A DNA stretch of 64,000 bases from Pedobacter paludis. Lineage in GTDB: Bacteria; Bacteroidota; Bacteroidia; Sphingobacteriales; Sphingobacteriaceae. This document shows positions 43,656 to 52,700 of the stretch, piece after piece. The DNA is taken from the NCBI RefSeq assembly GCF_003173575.1, contig NZ_QGNY01000002.1, positions 496,001-560,000 on the forward strand. Direction: 5' to 3'. The translations under genes were made by a program, and so were the position numbers. Below the pieces are notes generated by a model that did no database searches, was not told the DNA's origin, and saw nothing but the letters and a program-made list of their open reading frames with translations. Positions within the stretch are counted from its first letter, which is position 1, and each line of letters begins with the position of its first letter.

Positions 43656-44903
43656 ATGGATACACAAAATATAAAACAGCGGTTCGGTATTATTGGCAAT
43701 TCGCCATTACTTAACCGTGCCATAGATATTGCCAGCCAAGTTGCACCAACCGATATGTCGGTTTTAATTACTGGCGAAAGTGGGAGTGGTAAAGAGGTTT
43801 TCTCTCAAATTATCCATCAAATGAGTGCCCGCAAGCACGGTGCTTTCATAGCTGTAAACTGTGGTGCCATTCCAGAAGGAACGATAGATTCTGAATTGTT
43901 TGGTCATGAAAAAGGCTCATTTACCGGCGCACATGAAGCTAGAAAAGGTTATTTTGAGGTTGCCAACGGCGGAACAATCTTTTTAGATGAAGTAGCCGAA
44001 CTTCCGTTAGGTACTCAGGCCCGTTTATTAAGAATTTTAGAAAGTGGCGAATATTTGCGTGTCGGTTCATCAAAAGTTCAAAAAACAGATGTAAGAATTA
44101 TTGCCGCTACAAATGTTGATGTTTACAACCGTGTTAAAAACGGAAAATTTCGTGAGGATTTATATTACAGATTAAATACCGTTCCTTTAAGAATTCCAGC
44201 ATTGCACGAACGTAAAGAAGATATTTATCTTTTGTTTAGAAAATTCTCGGCCGATTTTAGCGATAAATATAGAAGCCCAGCTTTGCATTTAGAGCCCGAT
44301 GCCATACAGATTTTAACCAATTACAGTTGGCCCGGAAATGTGCGCCAATTGAAAAATATTGCAGAGCAGATTTGTGTTTTGGAGAAAGATCGGAATGTAA
44401 CCGGACCTGCAATTTTAAATTACATCCCGAACGAAGCCGGAAGCAATTTACCGATGACGATTAATTCAAATTCGAAAGAAGATTTTACAGAAAGAGATAT
44501 TTTGTACAAGGTGCTTTTCGATATGAAGAAAGATATGGTCGAACTCAAAAAGCTGGTTGCAGAAATTATTCAGCACGGCGGAAATACAGCAACAGTTTTG
44601 GCTGATAATCCTCAATATATCAATCAGCTTTACAGAGACGTAGAATTGCCAGCCGGACAGGAACATGCTTTTACCATTCAACAGCCAGCGCCAAACAATA
44701 ACAACATTAATGGCAATGGCAATTCAGATTATTTTGCGCATGATGCCGAAGAAGTAGAAGAATCTTTATCGCTTGTTGATAAGGAATCAGATCTGATTAA
44801 GAAAGCACTAAAAAAGCACAAAGGCAAGCGTAAGTTTGCTGCTCAGGAATTGGGAATATCTGAACGTACGCTTTACAGAAAAATTAAAGAATTAAACTTA
44901 TAA
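43656..44903 (+). CDS. Sigma-54 interaction domain transcription activator
   Basis: A 415-residue enhancer-binding protein without an N-terminal receiver or sensor domain. The AAA+ core has Walker A GESGSGKE (40-47), the sigma-54 contact loop as GSFTGA (87-92; GAFTGA in most family members) and Walker B TIFLDEVAE. A linker of about 80 residues rich in Asn precedes a C-terminal Fis-type HTH (FAAQELGISERTLYRKIKEL). Without a regulatory domain it may be constitutively competent or controlled by a partner. Position between miaB and lptE is conserved in Bacteroidota. Confidence 0.93.
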   Translation: MDTQNIKQRFGIIGNSPLLNRAIDIASQVAPTDMSVLITGESGSGKEVFSQIIHQMSARKHGAFIAVNCGAIPEGTIDSELFGHEKGSFTGAHEARKGYFEVANGGTIFLDEVAELPLGTQARLLRILESGEYLRVGSSKVQKTDVRIIAATNVDVYNRVKNGKFREDLYYRLNTVPLRIPALHERKEDIYLLFRKFSADFSDKYRSPALHLEPDAIQILTNYSWPGNVRQLKNIAEQICVLEKDRNVTGPAILNYIPNEAGSNLPMTINSNSKEDFTERDILYKVLFDMKKDMVELKKLVAEIIQHGGNTATVLADNPQYINQLYRDVELPAGQEHAFTIQQPAPNNNNINGNGNSDYFAHDAEEVEESLSLVDKESDLIKKALKKHKGKRKFAAQELGISERTLYRKIKELNL

Positions 44904-44933
44904 GTTCATCGCCTTTAAAAACCAATTATACTG

Positions 44934-45446
44934 ATGAAAATAAAAATATTTGCTTTAATCCTTCTTGCCTCAATATGGAGCGCTTGCTCTTATAAATTTA
45001 GCGGGGCATCAACAACAGGATTAAAAACAGTGGTTATTCGGGTGTTTGAAAACAATGCGCCTTTAGTAATACCAACGCTAAGTAACCAAATTACCGAATC
45101 GTTAAAAACCCGAATCCGTAACCAAACCAAATTGATTATTTCAACATCAGGTGAGGGCGATGCATCATTCGAGGGCAGAATAACAGGTTACGATATTAAG
45201 CCGGTAGCGCTTCAAAATAGTGCTACACCTACCGCAGGCGCAAACAGATTAACCATAACGGTTTCTGTAAAGTATAGGAATAATGTAAAAGACCACGAAA
45301 AAGAAAGTTTTGAAGAAAGCTTTACCAGATATTTTGATTTCCCGATCAGCGGAGCACCCATTCAAACCTTATTGCCTGGCGCTATCGAAAATATCAACAA
45401 ACAATTATCTGAAGATATTTTTAACCGTGCATTTGCGCAGTGGTAA
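44934..45446 (+). CDS. lptE: LptE-like LPS assembly lipoprotein
   Basis: A 170-residue lipoprotein (lipobox SIWSAC, Cys18) of the Bacteroidota LptE family, expected to plug the outer-membrane LptD barrel during LPS export. The N-terminal KTVVIRVFENNAPLVIPTLSNQITE strand-helix is typical. Located 30 bases after the sigma-54 activator in an operon that continues to secG. Overall similarity to E. coli LptE is low, so the call relies on fold pattern and gene order. Confidence 0.82.
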   Translation: MKIKIFALILLASIWSACSYKFSGASTTGLKTVVIRVFENNAPLVIPTLSNQITESLKTRIRNQTKLIISTSGEGDASFEGRITGYDIKPVALQNSATPTAGANRLTITVSVKYRNNVKDHEKESFEESFTRYFDFPISGAPIQTLLPGAIENINKQLSEDIFNRAFAQW

Positions 45447-45538
45447 TTCGGTTTTTGATTTAATTATTGAAGACTAAAACACGGATTGAGCTTTTAAAAA
45501 AGCCGAAAACATTTTTAACTTAGCAGCAAACCTCAATA

Positions 45539-46615
45539 ATGGATAACAAAAAGCTCCTGGCAGATTTACTTGCACAACCCGGAAAGGTTGGGTCGGCGCA
45601 TATCCCAATGTTGCAGGAAATGCTAAAGGAATATCCATACGCACAACCCATTCATTTACTTCTGGCAAAAGCCGATTTGCAGTTTGTACCCAAAGCAGCA
45701 CTATACAGCAATGGAAATGTTTTGTATAAAATTCTACAATCGGTAGCGGTTGAGGAGCCAAAAAAAGTCGAATCAGAAGAAGTTGAACAAACAGAAGCTG
45801 AAAGTTTTGCTGCAGTTGATGCCGAAAGCACCCAGGATGAGCAAGAGATTTTTGATGAAATCGGCGAGGTTGATGAAAATCCGGCACCTCAAGTTACACA
45901 GCCTGTAAATATCGAAACGCCAAATAACCTGCCGGGAATAGACAGTCATTTATTGGATTTGCCCGCAGAAGACGATTCTTTTATTGAACAGGTATCGAGT
46001 ACCGATTTTTTTGCTTTCGAGCAGAAGTTAAGTACCGATGTGGTACCCGAAGCACCGCACATTGAAACAGTAACGCCAGACGAACCAGAAGTAAGTTTTG
46101 TATCTAAATACGACGATGATCAGCTACCCTATACTTTTTTGTGGTGGTTGGCCAAAACCCGAAAAGAACATGAGCAAATTTTTCAGCCTTATGCACAACC
46201 GAAACCGGGTGTTATAAAACAACAGCAGAAACAAAACCAAGAAAGGGCAGAGTTTCAGCAACAGTATGTTGAACATATTTTCCACATTCAAACGCCTTTC
46301 GAAGTAGCAGATCATTTGGCAGAATATCCATCAACGGAGGTTAAAGATGCAAAGGGTGCAGAAATTATTGAGAAGTTTTTAAAAGAAGACCCAACGATAA
46401 AGCCACCAAAACCCGAGCAGATTGACAATGAGAACAAGGCAAAGAAAAGCGCTGAAGATCATTACGACCTCGTTTCGGAAACTTTAGCCAAAATTTATAT
46501 CGAGCAAATGCTTTACCACAAAGCCATAGATACTTATAAAAAATTAAGTTTGAAATATCCGGAAAAAAGCCGTTACTTTGCCGACCTTATCCAATCTATA
46601 GAAAAGAAATTTTAA
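45539..46615 (+). CDS. Conserved TPR-like hypothetical protein
   Basis: 358 residues. The N-terminus (LLADLLAQPGKVGSAHIPMLQEMLKEYPYAQPIHLLLAKA) and C-terminus (ETLAKIYIEQMLYHKAIDTYKKLSLKYPEKSRYFADLI) look like helical TPR-type repeats; the middle 150 residues are acidic and low in complexity (rich in Glu, Val, Pro). No signal peptide. The gene sits between lptE and secG, so a role linked to envelope protein or LPS traffic is possible. Function not known. Confidence 0.7.
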   Translation: MDNKKLLADLLAQPGKVGSAHIPMLQEMLKEYPYAQPIHLLLAKADLQFVPKAALYSNGNVLYKILQSVAVEEPKKVESEEVEQTEAESFAAVDAESTQDEQEIFDEIGEVDENPAPQVTQPVNIETPNNLPGIDSHLLDLPAEDDSFIEQVSSTDFFAFEQKLSTDVVPEAPHIETVTPDEPEVSFVSKYDDDQLPYTFLWWLAKTRKEHEQIFQPYAQPKPGVIKQQQKQNQERAEFQQQYVEHIFHIQTPFEVADHLAEYPSTEVKDAKGAEIIEKFLKEDPTIKPPKPEQIDNENKAKKSAEDHYDLVSETLAKIYIEQMLYHKAIDTYKKLSLKYPEKSRYFADLIQSIEKKF

Positions 46616-46629
46616 AATATAATATTATC

Positions 46630-46989
46630 ATGATAACTTTTTTAATCATTTTATTAATTGTTGTGTGTGTAGCTTTAGGCTTATTTGTGTTGATACAAAA
46701 TCCTAAAGGTGGCGGTTTAGCTGCTGGTGGTGGCGGTAGTAACATGTTTGGTGTACAACGTACTGGCGATGTGTTAGAAAAAGGATCGTGGGTTTTATTG
46801 GCTGCGATTGTTGTTTTAACTTTATCCATTACTACAGTTGCCAAAACTAGCGGTGGCGCAAGTGCTGTTGGCGGAAACTCAACCATTCAAGAGCGTTTAG
46901 ATAAAACACCTTCTCCATCTCCAATTGGTGGTGGTTTAAACAATGCGGCTCCTGCAAAACCAGCAGCAACAGATACTACAAAGAAATAA
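46630..46989 (+). CDS. secG: Preprotein translocase subunit SecG
   Basis: A 119-residue small subunit of the SecYEG channel. Two transmembrane segments (about 2-21 and 56-73) flank the conserved loop NPKGGGLAAGGGGSNMFGVQRT. The Pro/Ala/Thr-rich C-terminal tail is longer than in E. coli, as usual for Bacteroidota. 14 bases after the TPR-like gene; a terminator at 47011-47042 closes the operon. Confidence 0.95.
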   Translation: MITFLIILLIVVCVALGLFVLIQNPKGGGLAAGGGGSNMFGVQRTGDVLEKGSWVLLAAIVVLTLSITTVAKTSGGASAVGGNSTIQERLDKTPSPSPIGGGLNNAAPAKPAATDTTKK

Positions 46990-47010
46990 ATTAATAATAA
47001 TTAGCATTTT

Positions 47011-47042
47011 AAAAGCTTTCCTCCAAAGGGAAAGCTTTTTTT
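47011..47042 (+). terminator. Terminator of the miaB-secG gene run
   Basis: AAAAGCTTTCC pairs with GGAAAGCTTTT around an 8-nt loop, followed by more T; 22 bases after the secG stop. Confidence 0.88.
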
Positions 47043-47088
47043 GTGTTTGAAACATCGCAAATATTCTTTATTGTATTAGCCAGAGTTC

Positions 47089-47116
47089 ATTCATTTTTGC
47101 CTAAAATGAATTTTTT
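47089..47116 (+). terminator. AT-rich hairpin with T-tract
   Basis: ATTCATTTT and AAAATGAAT form a perfect 9-bp stem with a 5-nt loop, followed by a T-tract. No gene ends between the secG terminator and this hairpin, so it may be a back-up terminator or a chance AT-rich structure. Confidence 0.35.
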
Positions 47117-47136
47117 AGTCGTTGGAATAACCGTCA

Positions 47137-47204
47137 CGTCATTGCGAGGTACGAAGCAATCTTAAAGCAATAATTATTAGATTGCTTCATGCTTCGCAAT
47201 GACG
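47137..47204. repeat. REP-like palindromic element, family A
   Basis: The left arm is CGTCATTGCGAGGTACGAAG plus CAATCTTA; the right arm inverted begins CGTCATTGCGAAGCATGAAG. Loop about 14 nt. Situated between secG and groES. The gene-free stretch 46990-47454 holds this element, the two hairpins at 47011-47116 and the groES leader. Confidence 0.85.
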
Positions 47205-47382
47205 ACCACTCTTTGTAGAGAGATATAGAATCTCAATATAAAATTTGCTTAACATCTCCCTAAAATCTCAATCATTGGCAATTTTGAAAAAAATCCTCTG
47301 CCAAGCTGACACTTAAAATTTTGCTATATTCTTTAATTGTTTAAAAAATTGACAGTACAGGTGCAAATTTGTCCCTAGAAGG

Positions 47383-47400
47383 CACTTGGCATAAAAAGTG
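47383..47400. promoter_or_regulatory. Inverted repeat in the groES leader
   Basis: CACTT and AAGTG are separated by 8 nt about 55 bases before groES. The spacing and flanking GG/TT resemble a poorly matching CIRCE operator, but only five bases per arm fit. It also overlaps TTGGCATAAAAAGTG, which partly resembles a sigma-54 -24/-12 pair. Neither reading is convincing. Confidence 0.2.
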
Positions 47401-47454
47401 TTAATTGAAAGCCTAGTTAATAAAAGTAAACTCAAAATAAAATAATAAAAAGTT

Positions 47455-47745
47455 ATGGCGTTAAACCTTAAACCAATTGCTGGCAGTTCGAACAGAGTAA
47501 TCGTTGAACCGGCTGCGGCAGAAGAAAAAACTGCATCGGGTTTGTATATCCCTGATACTGCTAAAGAAAAACCATCTAAAGGAACTGTAGTTTCTGTTTC
47601 TGAAGAAGATTCTGAAGGTAAAAAAGCTACTGTAAAAGTTGGTGATGTTGTTATTTATGGTAAATACGGTGGTACAGAATTCCCTTATGAAGGAAAGGAT
47701 TACTTAATTATGCGTGAAACCGATATCTACGCTGTTGTAGGATAA
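47455..47745 (+). CDS. groES: Co-chaperonin GroES
   Basis: A 96-residue 10-kDa chaperonin that caps the GroEL cavity. KPIAGSSNRVIVEPAAAEEKTASGLYIPDTAKEKP contains the mobile loop (residues about 20-35) that contacts GroEL. Followed after 72 bases by groEL, with which it is co-transcribed. Confidence 0.97.
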   Translation: MALNLKPIAGSSNRVIVEPAAAEEKTASGLYIPDTAKEKPSKGTVVSVSEEDSEGKKATVKVGDVVIYGKYGGTEFPYEGKDYLIMRETDIYAVVG

Positions 47746-47817
47746 ATAAAAATTAGCAGATGCGGTAATTAGTTAATTAGCTAATCATCAAATCATCACA
47801 TTATCAAATTTAAAAAA

Positions 47818-49455
47818 ATGTCAAAACAAGTAAAATATAACGTAGAAGCTCGTGACGCCCTGAAACGTGGCGTAGATATTCTTGCAAATGCAGTAAAAGT
47901 AACTTTAGGTCCAAAAGGCCGTAATGTTATTATCGATAAAAAATTCGGTTCACCAGCCATTACCAAAGATGGTGTAACGGTTGCTAAAGAAATCGAATTA
48001 AAAGATGCGGTTGAAAACATGGGCGCTCAAATGGTTAAGGAAGTAGCTTCTAAAACAGCTGATATTGCTGGTGATGGAACAACTACTGCTACGGTTTTAG
48101 CTCAGGCAATTATTACTACAGGTATTAAAAACGTTGCTGCTGGTGCAAATCCAATGGATTTGAAACGTGGTATTGATAAAGCAGTTTTAGCTGTTGTAGA
48201 AAACTTAAAATCTCAATCGCAAGCGGTTGGTGATGATAACAATAAAATTAAACAAGTTGCATCAATCTCAGCTAACAATGATGAGGTTATCGGTTCGTTA
48301 ATTGCTGAGGCAATGAGCAAAGTAGGTAAAGATGGTGTAATTACAGTAGAAGAAGCAAAAGGTACTGAAACTGAAGTTAAAACAGTAGAAGGTATGCAAT
48401 TTGATAGAGGTTATTTATCTCCATACTTTGTTACCAATGCTGATAAAATGGAGGCTGAACTAGAAAATCCTTACATTTTAATCTACGACAAAAAAATTAG
48501 CAACATGAAAGAATTGTTGCCAGTTTTAGAAAAAACAGTTCAAACTGGTAAACCATTGGTAATCATTTCTGAAGATTTAGATGGCGAGGCTTTAGCTACA
48601 TTAGTGGTTAACAAAATTCGTGGTTCGTTAAAAGTTGTTGCGGTTAAAGCACCAGGTTTTGGCGATAGAAGAAAAGCAATGTTGGAAGATATCGCAATTT
48701 TAACCGGCGGTATCGTTGTATCAGAAGAAAGAGGTTATAAATTAGAAAATGCTGATCTAACTTATTTAGGTTCTGCTGAGAAAGTTGTTGTTGATAAAGA
48801 CAATACAACTGTAATTAATGGTGCTGGTAACTCTGATGATATTAAATCTCGTGTTAGCCAAATCAAAGCCCAAATTGAAACCACTACATCTGATTACGAT
48901 AAAGAAAAATTACAGGAGCGTTTGGCTAAATTGGCTGGCGGTGTTGCAGTTCTTTACGTTGGTGCAGCCAGTGAGGTTGAAATGAAAGAGAAAAAAGACC
49001 GTGTTGATGATGCTTTACATGCAACTCGTGCAGCTGTAGAAGAAGGTATTGTTGCAGGTGGTGGTGTTGCTTTCATCCGTGCGGTAGAAGCTTTAGCTAA
49101 CCTTAAAGGAATTAACGAAGATGAAAATACAGGTATCCAAATCATTCGTCGTGCTATCGAAGAGCCATTACGTCAAATTTGCGAAAACGCAGGTATCGAA
49201 GGTTCTATCGTAGTTCAAAAAGTTAAAGAAGGAACTGCTGATTTCGGTTATAATGCCCGTACCGATGTATACGAAAACTTAATTGGTGCTGGTGTTATCG
49301 ATCCAACTAAAGTAAGTCGTGTTGCATTAGAAAACGCGGCATCTATCGCAGCGATGCTATTAACTACAGAAGTTGTATTGGCAGACGAACCTGAAGAAGG
49401 TGGTGCTGGCGCTCATCCTCCTATGGGTGGCGGCGGCATGGGCGGTATGATGTAA
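47818..49455 (+). CDS. groEL: Chaperonin GroEL
   Basis: A 545-residue ATP-dependent 60-kDa chaperonin. The start matches the family ([30 protein letters not shown]), the ATP site [10 protein letters not shown] is present and the C-terminus has the Gly/Met-rich tail [12 protein letters not shown]-rich terminator follows at 49502. Confidence 0.98.
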   Translation: MSKQVKYNVEARDALKRGVDILANAVKVTLGPKGRNVIIDKKFGSPAITKDGVTVAKEIELKDAVENMGAQMVKEVASKTADIAGDGTTTATVLAQAIITTGIKNVAAGANPMDLKRGIDKAVLAVVENLKSQSQAVGDDNNKIKQVASISANNDEVIGSLIAEAMSKVGKDGVITVEEAKGTETEVKTVEGMQFDRGYLSPYFVTNADKMEAELENPYILIYDKKISNMKELLPVLEKTVQTGKPLVIISEDLDGEALATLVVNKIRGSLKVVAVKAPGFGDRRKAMLEDIAILTGGIVVSEERGYKLENADLTYLGSAEKVVVDKDNTTVINGAGNSDDIKSRVSQIKAQIETTTSDYDKEKLQERLAKLAGGVAVLYVGAASEVEMKEKKDRVDDALHATRAAVEEGIVAGGGVAFIRAVEALANLKGINEDENTGIQIIRRAIEEPLRQICENAGIEGSIVVQKVKEGTADFGYNARTDVYENLIGAGVIDPTKVSRVALENAASIAAMLLTTEVVLADEPEEGGAGAHPPMGGGGMGGMM

Positions 49456-49769
49456 TTAACATCTAACTGTCTATTGCGAAATACTTTCGTGTAATATTAC
49501 TCCCCCCTGCTTAAAAAGCTTGGGGGGTTTTTTATGCCCAAAATAGCTTCTATATGGCGTTTATAGCTTTCTATCGCTGTTCATTTCGTTCGATTCGTGT
49601 AAATATTTTATATTGTAAGGAAAAAATTACGTTCTTTGAAACAGAATATTTAAAGATGATTTTAACTAAATCTCCTGTTAAGTTGCTCTCTCAGAAGAAA
49701 CACTTCAAACAAGCTTCTGAATTCTTAAAAAGGTGTGTGCTTTAAATAGTTCCCTAGTGTTAGAGATTT
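49456..49769. other. Gap between groEL and the giant T9SS gene
   Basis: After the groEL terminator (49502-49533) the rest, about 235 bases, has no recognised element. A 63-codon reading at 49554-49745 has no family resemblance and is not called. The region should hold the promoter of the giant gene, but no clean TAnnTTTG box is seen. Confidence 0.4.
49502..49533 (+). terminator. Terminator of groESL
   Basis: CCCCCC and GGGGGG arms, extended imperfectly by GCTT/AAGC, followed by six T residues. Confidence 0.88.
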
Positions 49770-52700
49770 ATGAAGACCAGTTGTAGAAGGAAGTGGCCTT
49801 GTGTTGCCCTATTTTTTGGGGTATTGTTTTTTACCTCATCTTGTTTCGCTCAATTAAACATCACAACTGTTGATGCGGGACCATATACGCCAGGAAGTAC
49901 AATTGCGGCAATGTTTAGTATCGATCCTGCAACTTGTATTACTCCCGGAAATACATTTCAATTATACCTATCTGATGCCAGTGGCAGTTTTGCAACAGAG
50001 ACCTTAATAGGTACTTACGCTAGTTTCTACAGTACTTACGTTAACGGAACCATTCCGAATGGTACACCCGGTGGTACAGGCTATCGGGTTAGGATAAAAT
50101 CTACCACTCCTTTAATGATTAGCTCAACTTCTGGTCCATTTGAAATTAAGGCCGGTCCAGCAGTTTCTGCAAAAATATCATCAGCACCTTTATTAAATGC
50201 ATCAAATCAAGAAACATTTGGAACTTGTATACCATCTCCCAATAAAGATTTCTTTTTTAATGATCTTTCTACAACAGGAAGTACCGTTACAGCAACTGTT
50301 ACCGACGAAATTAATGGTGGTGCGCCAGCGAATTTAAATTTTGCATCAGGCGTACCTTCGTTTAAGGCTCAATTGGCTCATTATACCGTTTTTACCAAAG
50401 CCGTAATGCCAAATGGAACAGTTGGCACAAAAGCTTATTTAATTGTTAATAACCCTGTAGTAACTGCTTTCGCGACCAGTGGAAACAACATTGTTTGTTT
50501 ACCCGCTGGATTTTTAGAATTCACAGTTACAACTTCTGGTACCGGAGGGATCCAGAACAATTTTCCTGGAGATATTTATAAAATTAATTGGGGTGATAAT
50601 ACCACATCAACCTACACGTTGTGTGATATTTTAAATAACTCGGATAAGGTAAGGCATCTTTACACCAAATCATCTTGCGGTATTAACTCAACAGGAAGTA
50701 GCGGAACCGTTTACAATGTCTTTGATGTGGTGGTAAGTGTAAATAATAATTTTTGTGGCGATGTAGGAACCGCGGTTTCTACAACAGCAAAAGTTGTAGT
50801 TAAGCCTGTAAATTCTTTCACGTTTGGCACTCCGGGTTGTACCGCAACCAATATCACATTTGTTAATACATCGATTGTGGGTGAAAACCCAAACACGAAT
50901 ACACCAGGCTGCACGCCAAATAACGTAACCTATAATTGGTTTGTTGATGGTGTAATTGTAAAAGCAAATCAACCGAGATCTTATAATTTAGTCTGGAATT
51001 TTCCCACACATGGTCCACATGTTATTCGGCTAGAATCGAATAGTAATGGCGCCTGTAATGCAGATCCGGTAGAAATGCCAATCTGTATCCAAGACCCACC
51101 AAAACCGTCATTTACACTTCCCTCTAATACAGTCTGTGCGCCAAGTATTTTAAAGGCAACTGATATTTCTGTTATAGATCCAATTTGTAGCGCTACTAAT
51201 AATTACAATTGGACGGTTACGCCTGCTGTTACTTTTGCAAATGGAACAACTGCAGCAAGTAAAGAGCCAGAATTTAATTTTACCGTTCCTGGAAATTATG
51301 TAGTTACATTAAGCATTTCCTCAGCTTCTTGCGGAAATATAGTTTCAGCACCTCAAACGGTTGTTGTTAATGCAAGCCCAACTGCAGTGTTGTCTCCAGA
51401 TGTTGTATTGTGTAATTTGGCTACTTACGATTTTAATCCAACAACCACTGGCCCTACAAAATCTACATTGACGGGAAGTGCATCAGGAGCGGTAACGCCA
51501 TATTTGTGGACGGTTACCGGAGGGAGTTTCACTTTTACCGGAGGCACGAGCGCAACTTCTCAATATCCATCCATAAAATTTAATGATTATGTAGAATATA
51601 CCGTAACCGTAACCCATACCAACAATTGTGGAACAGCTACGGCTTCTCAAAAGCTAACTTTTATCACTGCGCCTATTGTTAATGCCGGCCCTGATCAAAC
51701 AAGCTGTTTCATTGGCGCAGGTTTTACACTCAATGGTGCAGTAACGGGCACAACCACCAGCCAAAGCTGGGTAGGAGGCTTAGGTACTTTTTCGCCAGAT
51801 AGAAATACCTTAAATGCTACCTATACACCAACAGCTGCAGAAAAATCCGCTGGAAGTGTAAATTTAATTCTAAGGGCAATAACGGGGTTAACTGGACCAT
51901 GCGCTCAGGTTGATGATGAAGTAGTTTTAAAAATTGAACCAAATCTTACCATCACGAGCCCGGCAGTAAAAACGGTTTGTACAGGAACTGCGGTAAATTA
52001 TACACCAATTAGTAGTCCAGCTGGCGCAACTTATACTTGGACGGCAACAGGTTCTGCTTCGGCATCAGGTTTTAGCACATCGGGTTCTGGAGCAATAACG
52101 GATATTTTAACAAATACAGATTTATCGGCCGATGCCAGTGTAACCTATACCATAACACCACGGTTAAATAATTGCGATGGTGTTCCTTTTACTTTAGTTG
52201 TAACTGTAAAAGCACAAAGTTCGGGAGGTACGACAAGTGGAGATGTTGCCGTTTGTAGTGGTACAAATGGAGGCAATATTGGCTTGACTGGTCAGGTAGG
52301 AAATATAATTAGATGGGAAAGATCGGTGGATAACGGCATAAGCTGGATTCCAATTGCTTCTACTGCGAACCCGTATGTTTTCTCAAATTTAACCGTAACT
52401 ACAAAATTTAGAGCCATCGTATCCAATGGAATATGCGCTGAAGCAAGCTCAACTATAAGTACTGTAACAGTTAATGCAGGCACAACAGCTTCAAACGCTG
52501 GTGCAAACCAAAGCTTATGTAGCGGAAATCAAGTTACGTTGAATGGAAATAATCCTGCGCCATATACCGGATTGTGGACATTGGTTTCAGCGCAAACAGG
52601 AGTTACCATTACTGACCCAACTTTGTATAATACAACAGTTACGGGTTTGGTGCCGGGAGAAAATTATACGTTTAGATGGACTATAACTGGTTTTGCAACC

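Noticed and set aside
47385..47402. Sigma-54 promoter for groES (TTGGCATAAAAAGTG)
   Set aside because: The -24 GG is present but the -12 element reads GTGT instead of TTGC, a poor match.
49554..49745. 63-codon plus-strand reading between groEL and the giant T9SS gene
   Set aside because: No recognisable domain, no promoter and unremarkable composition; likely chance.
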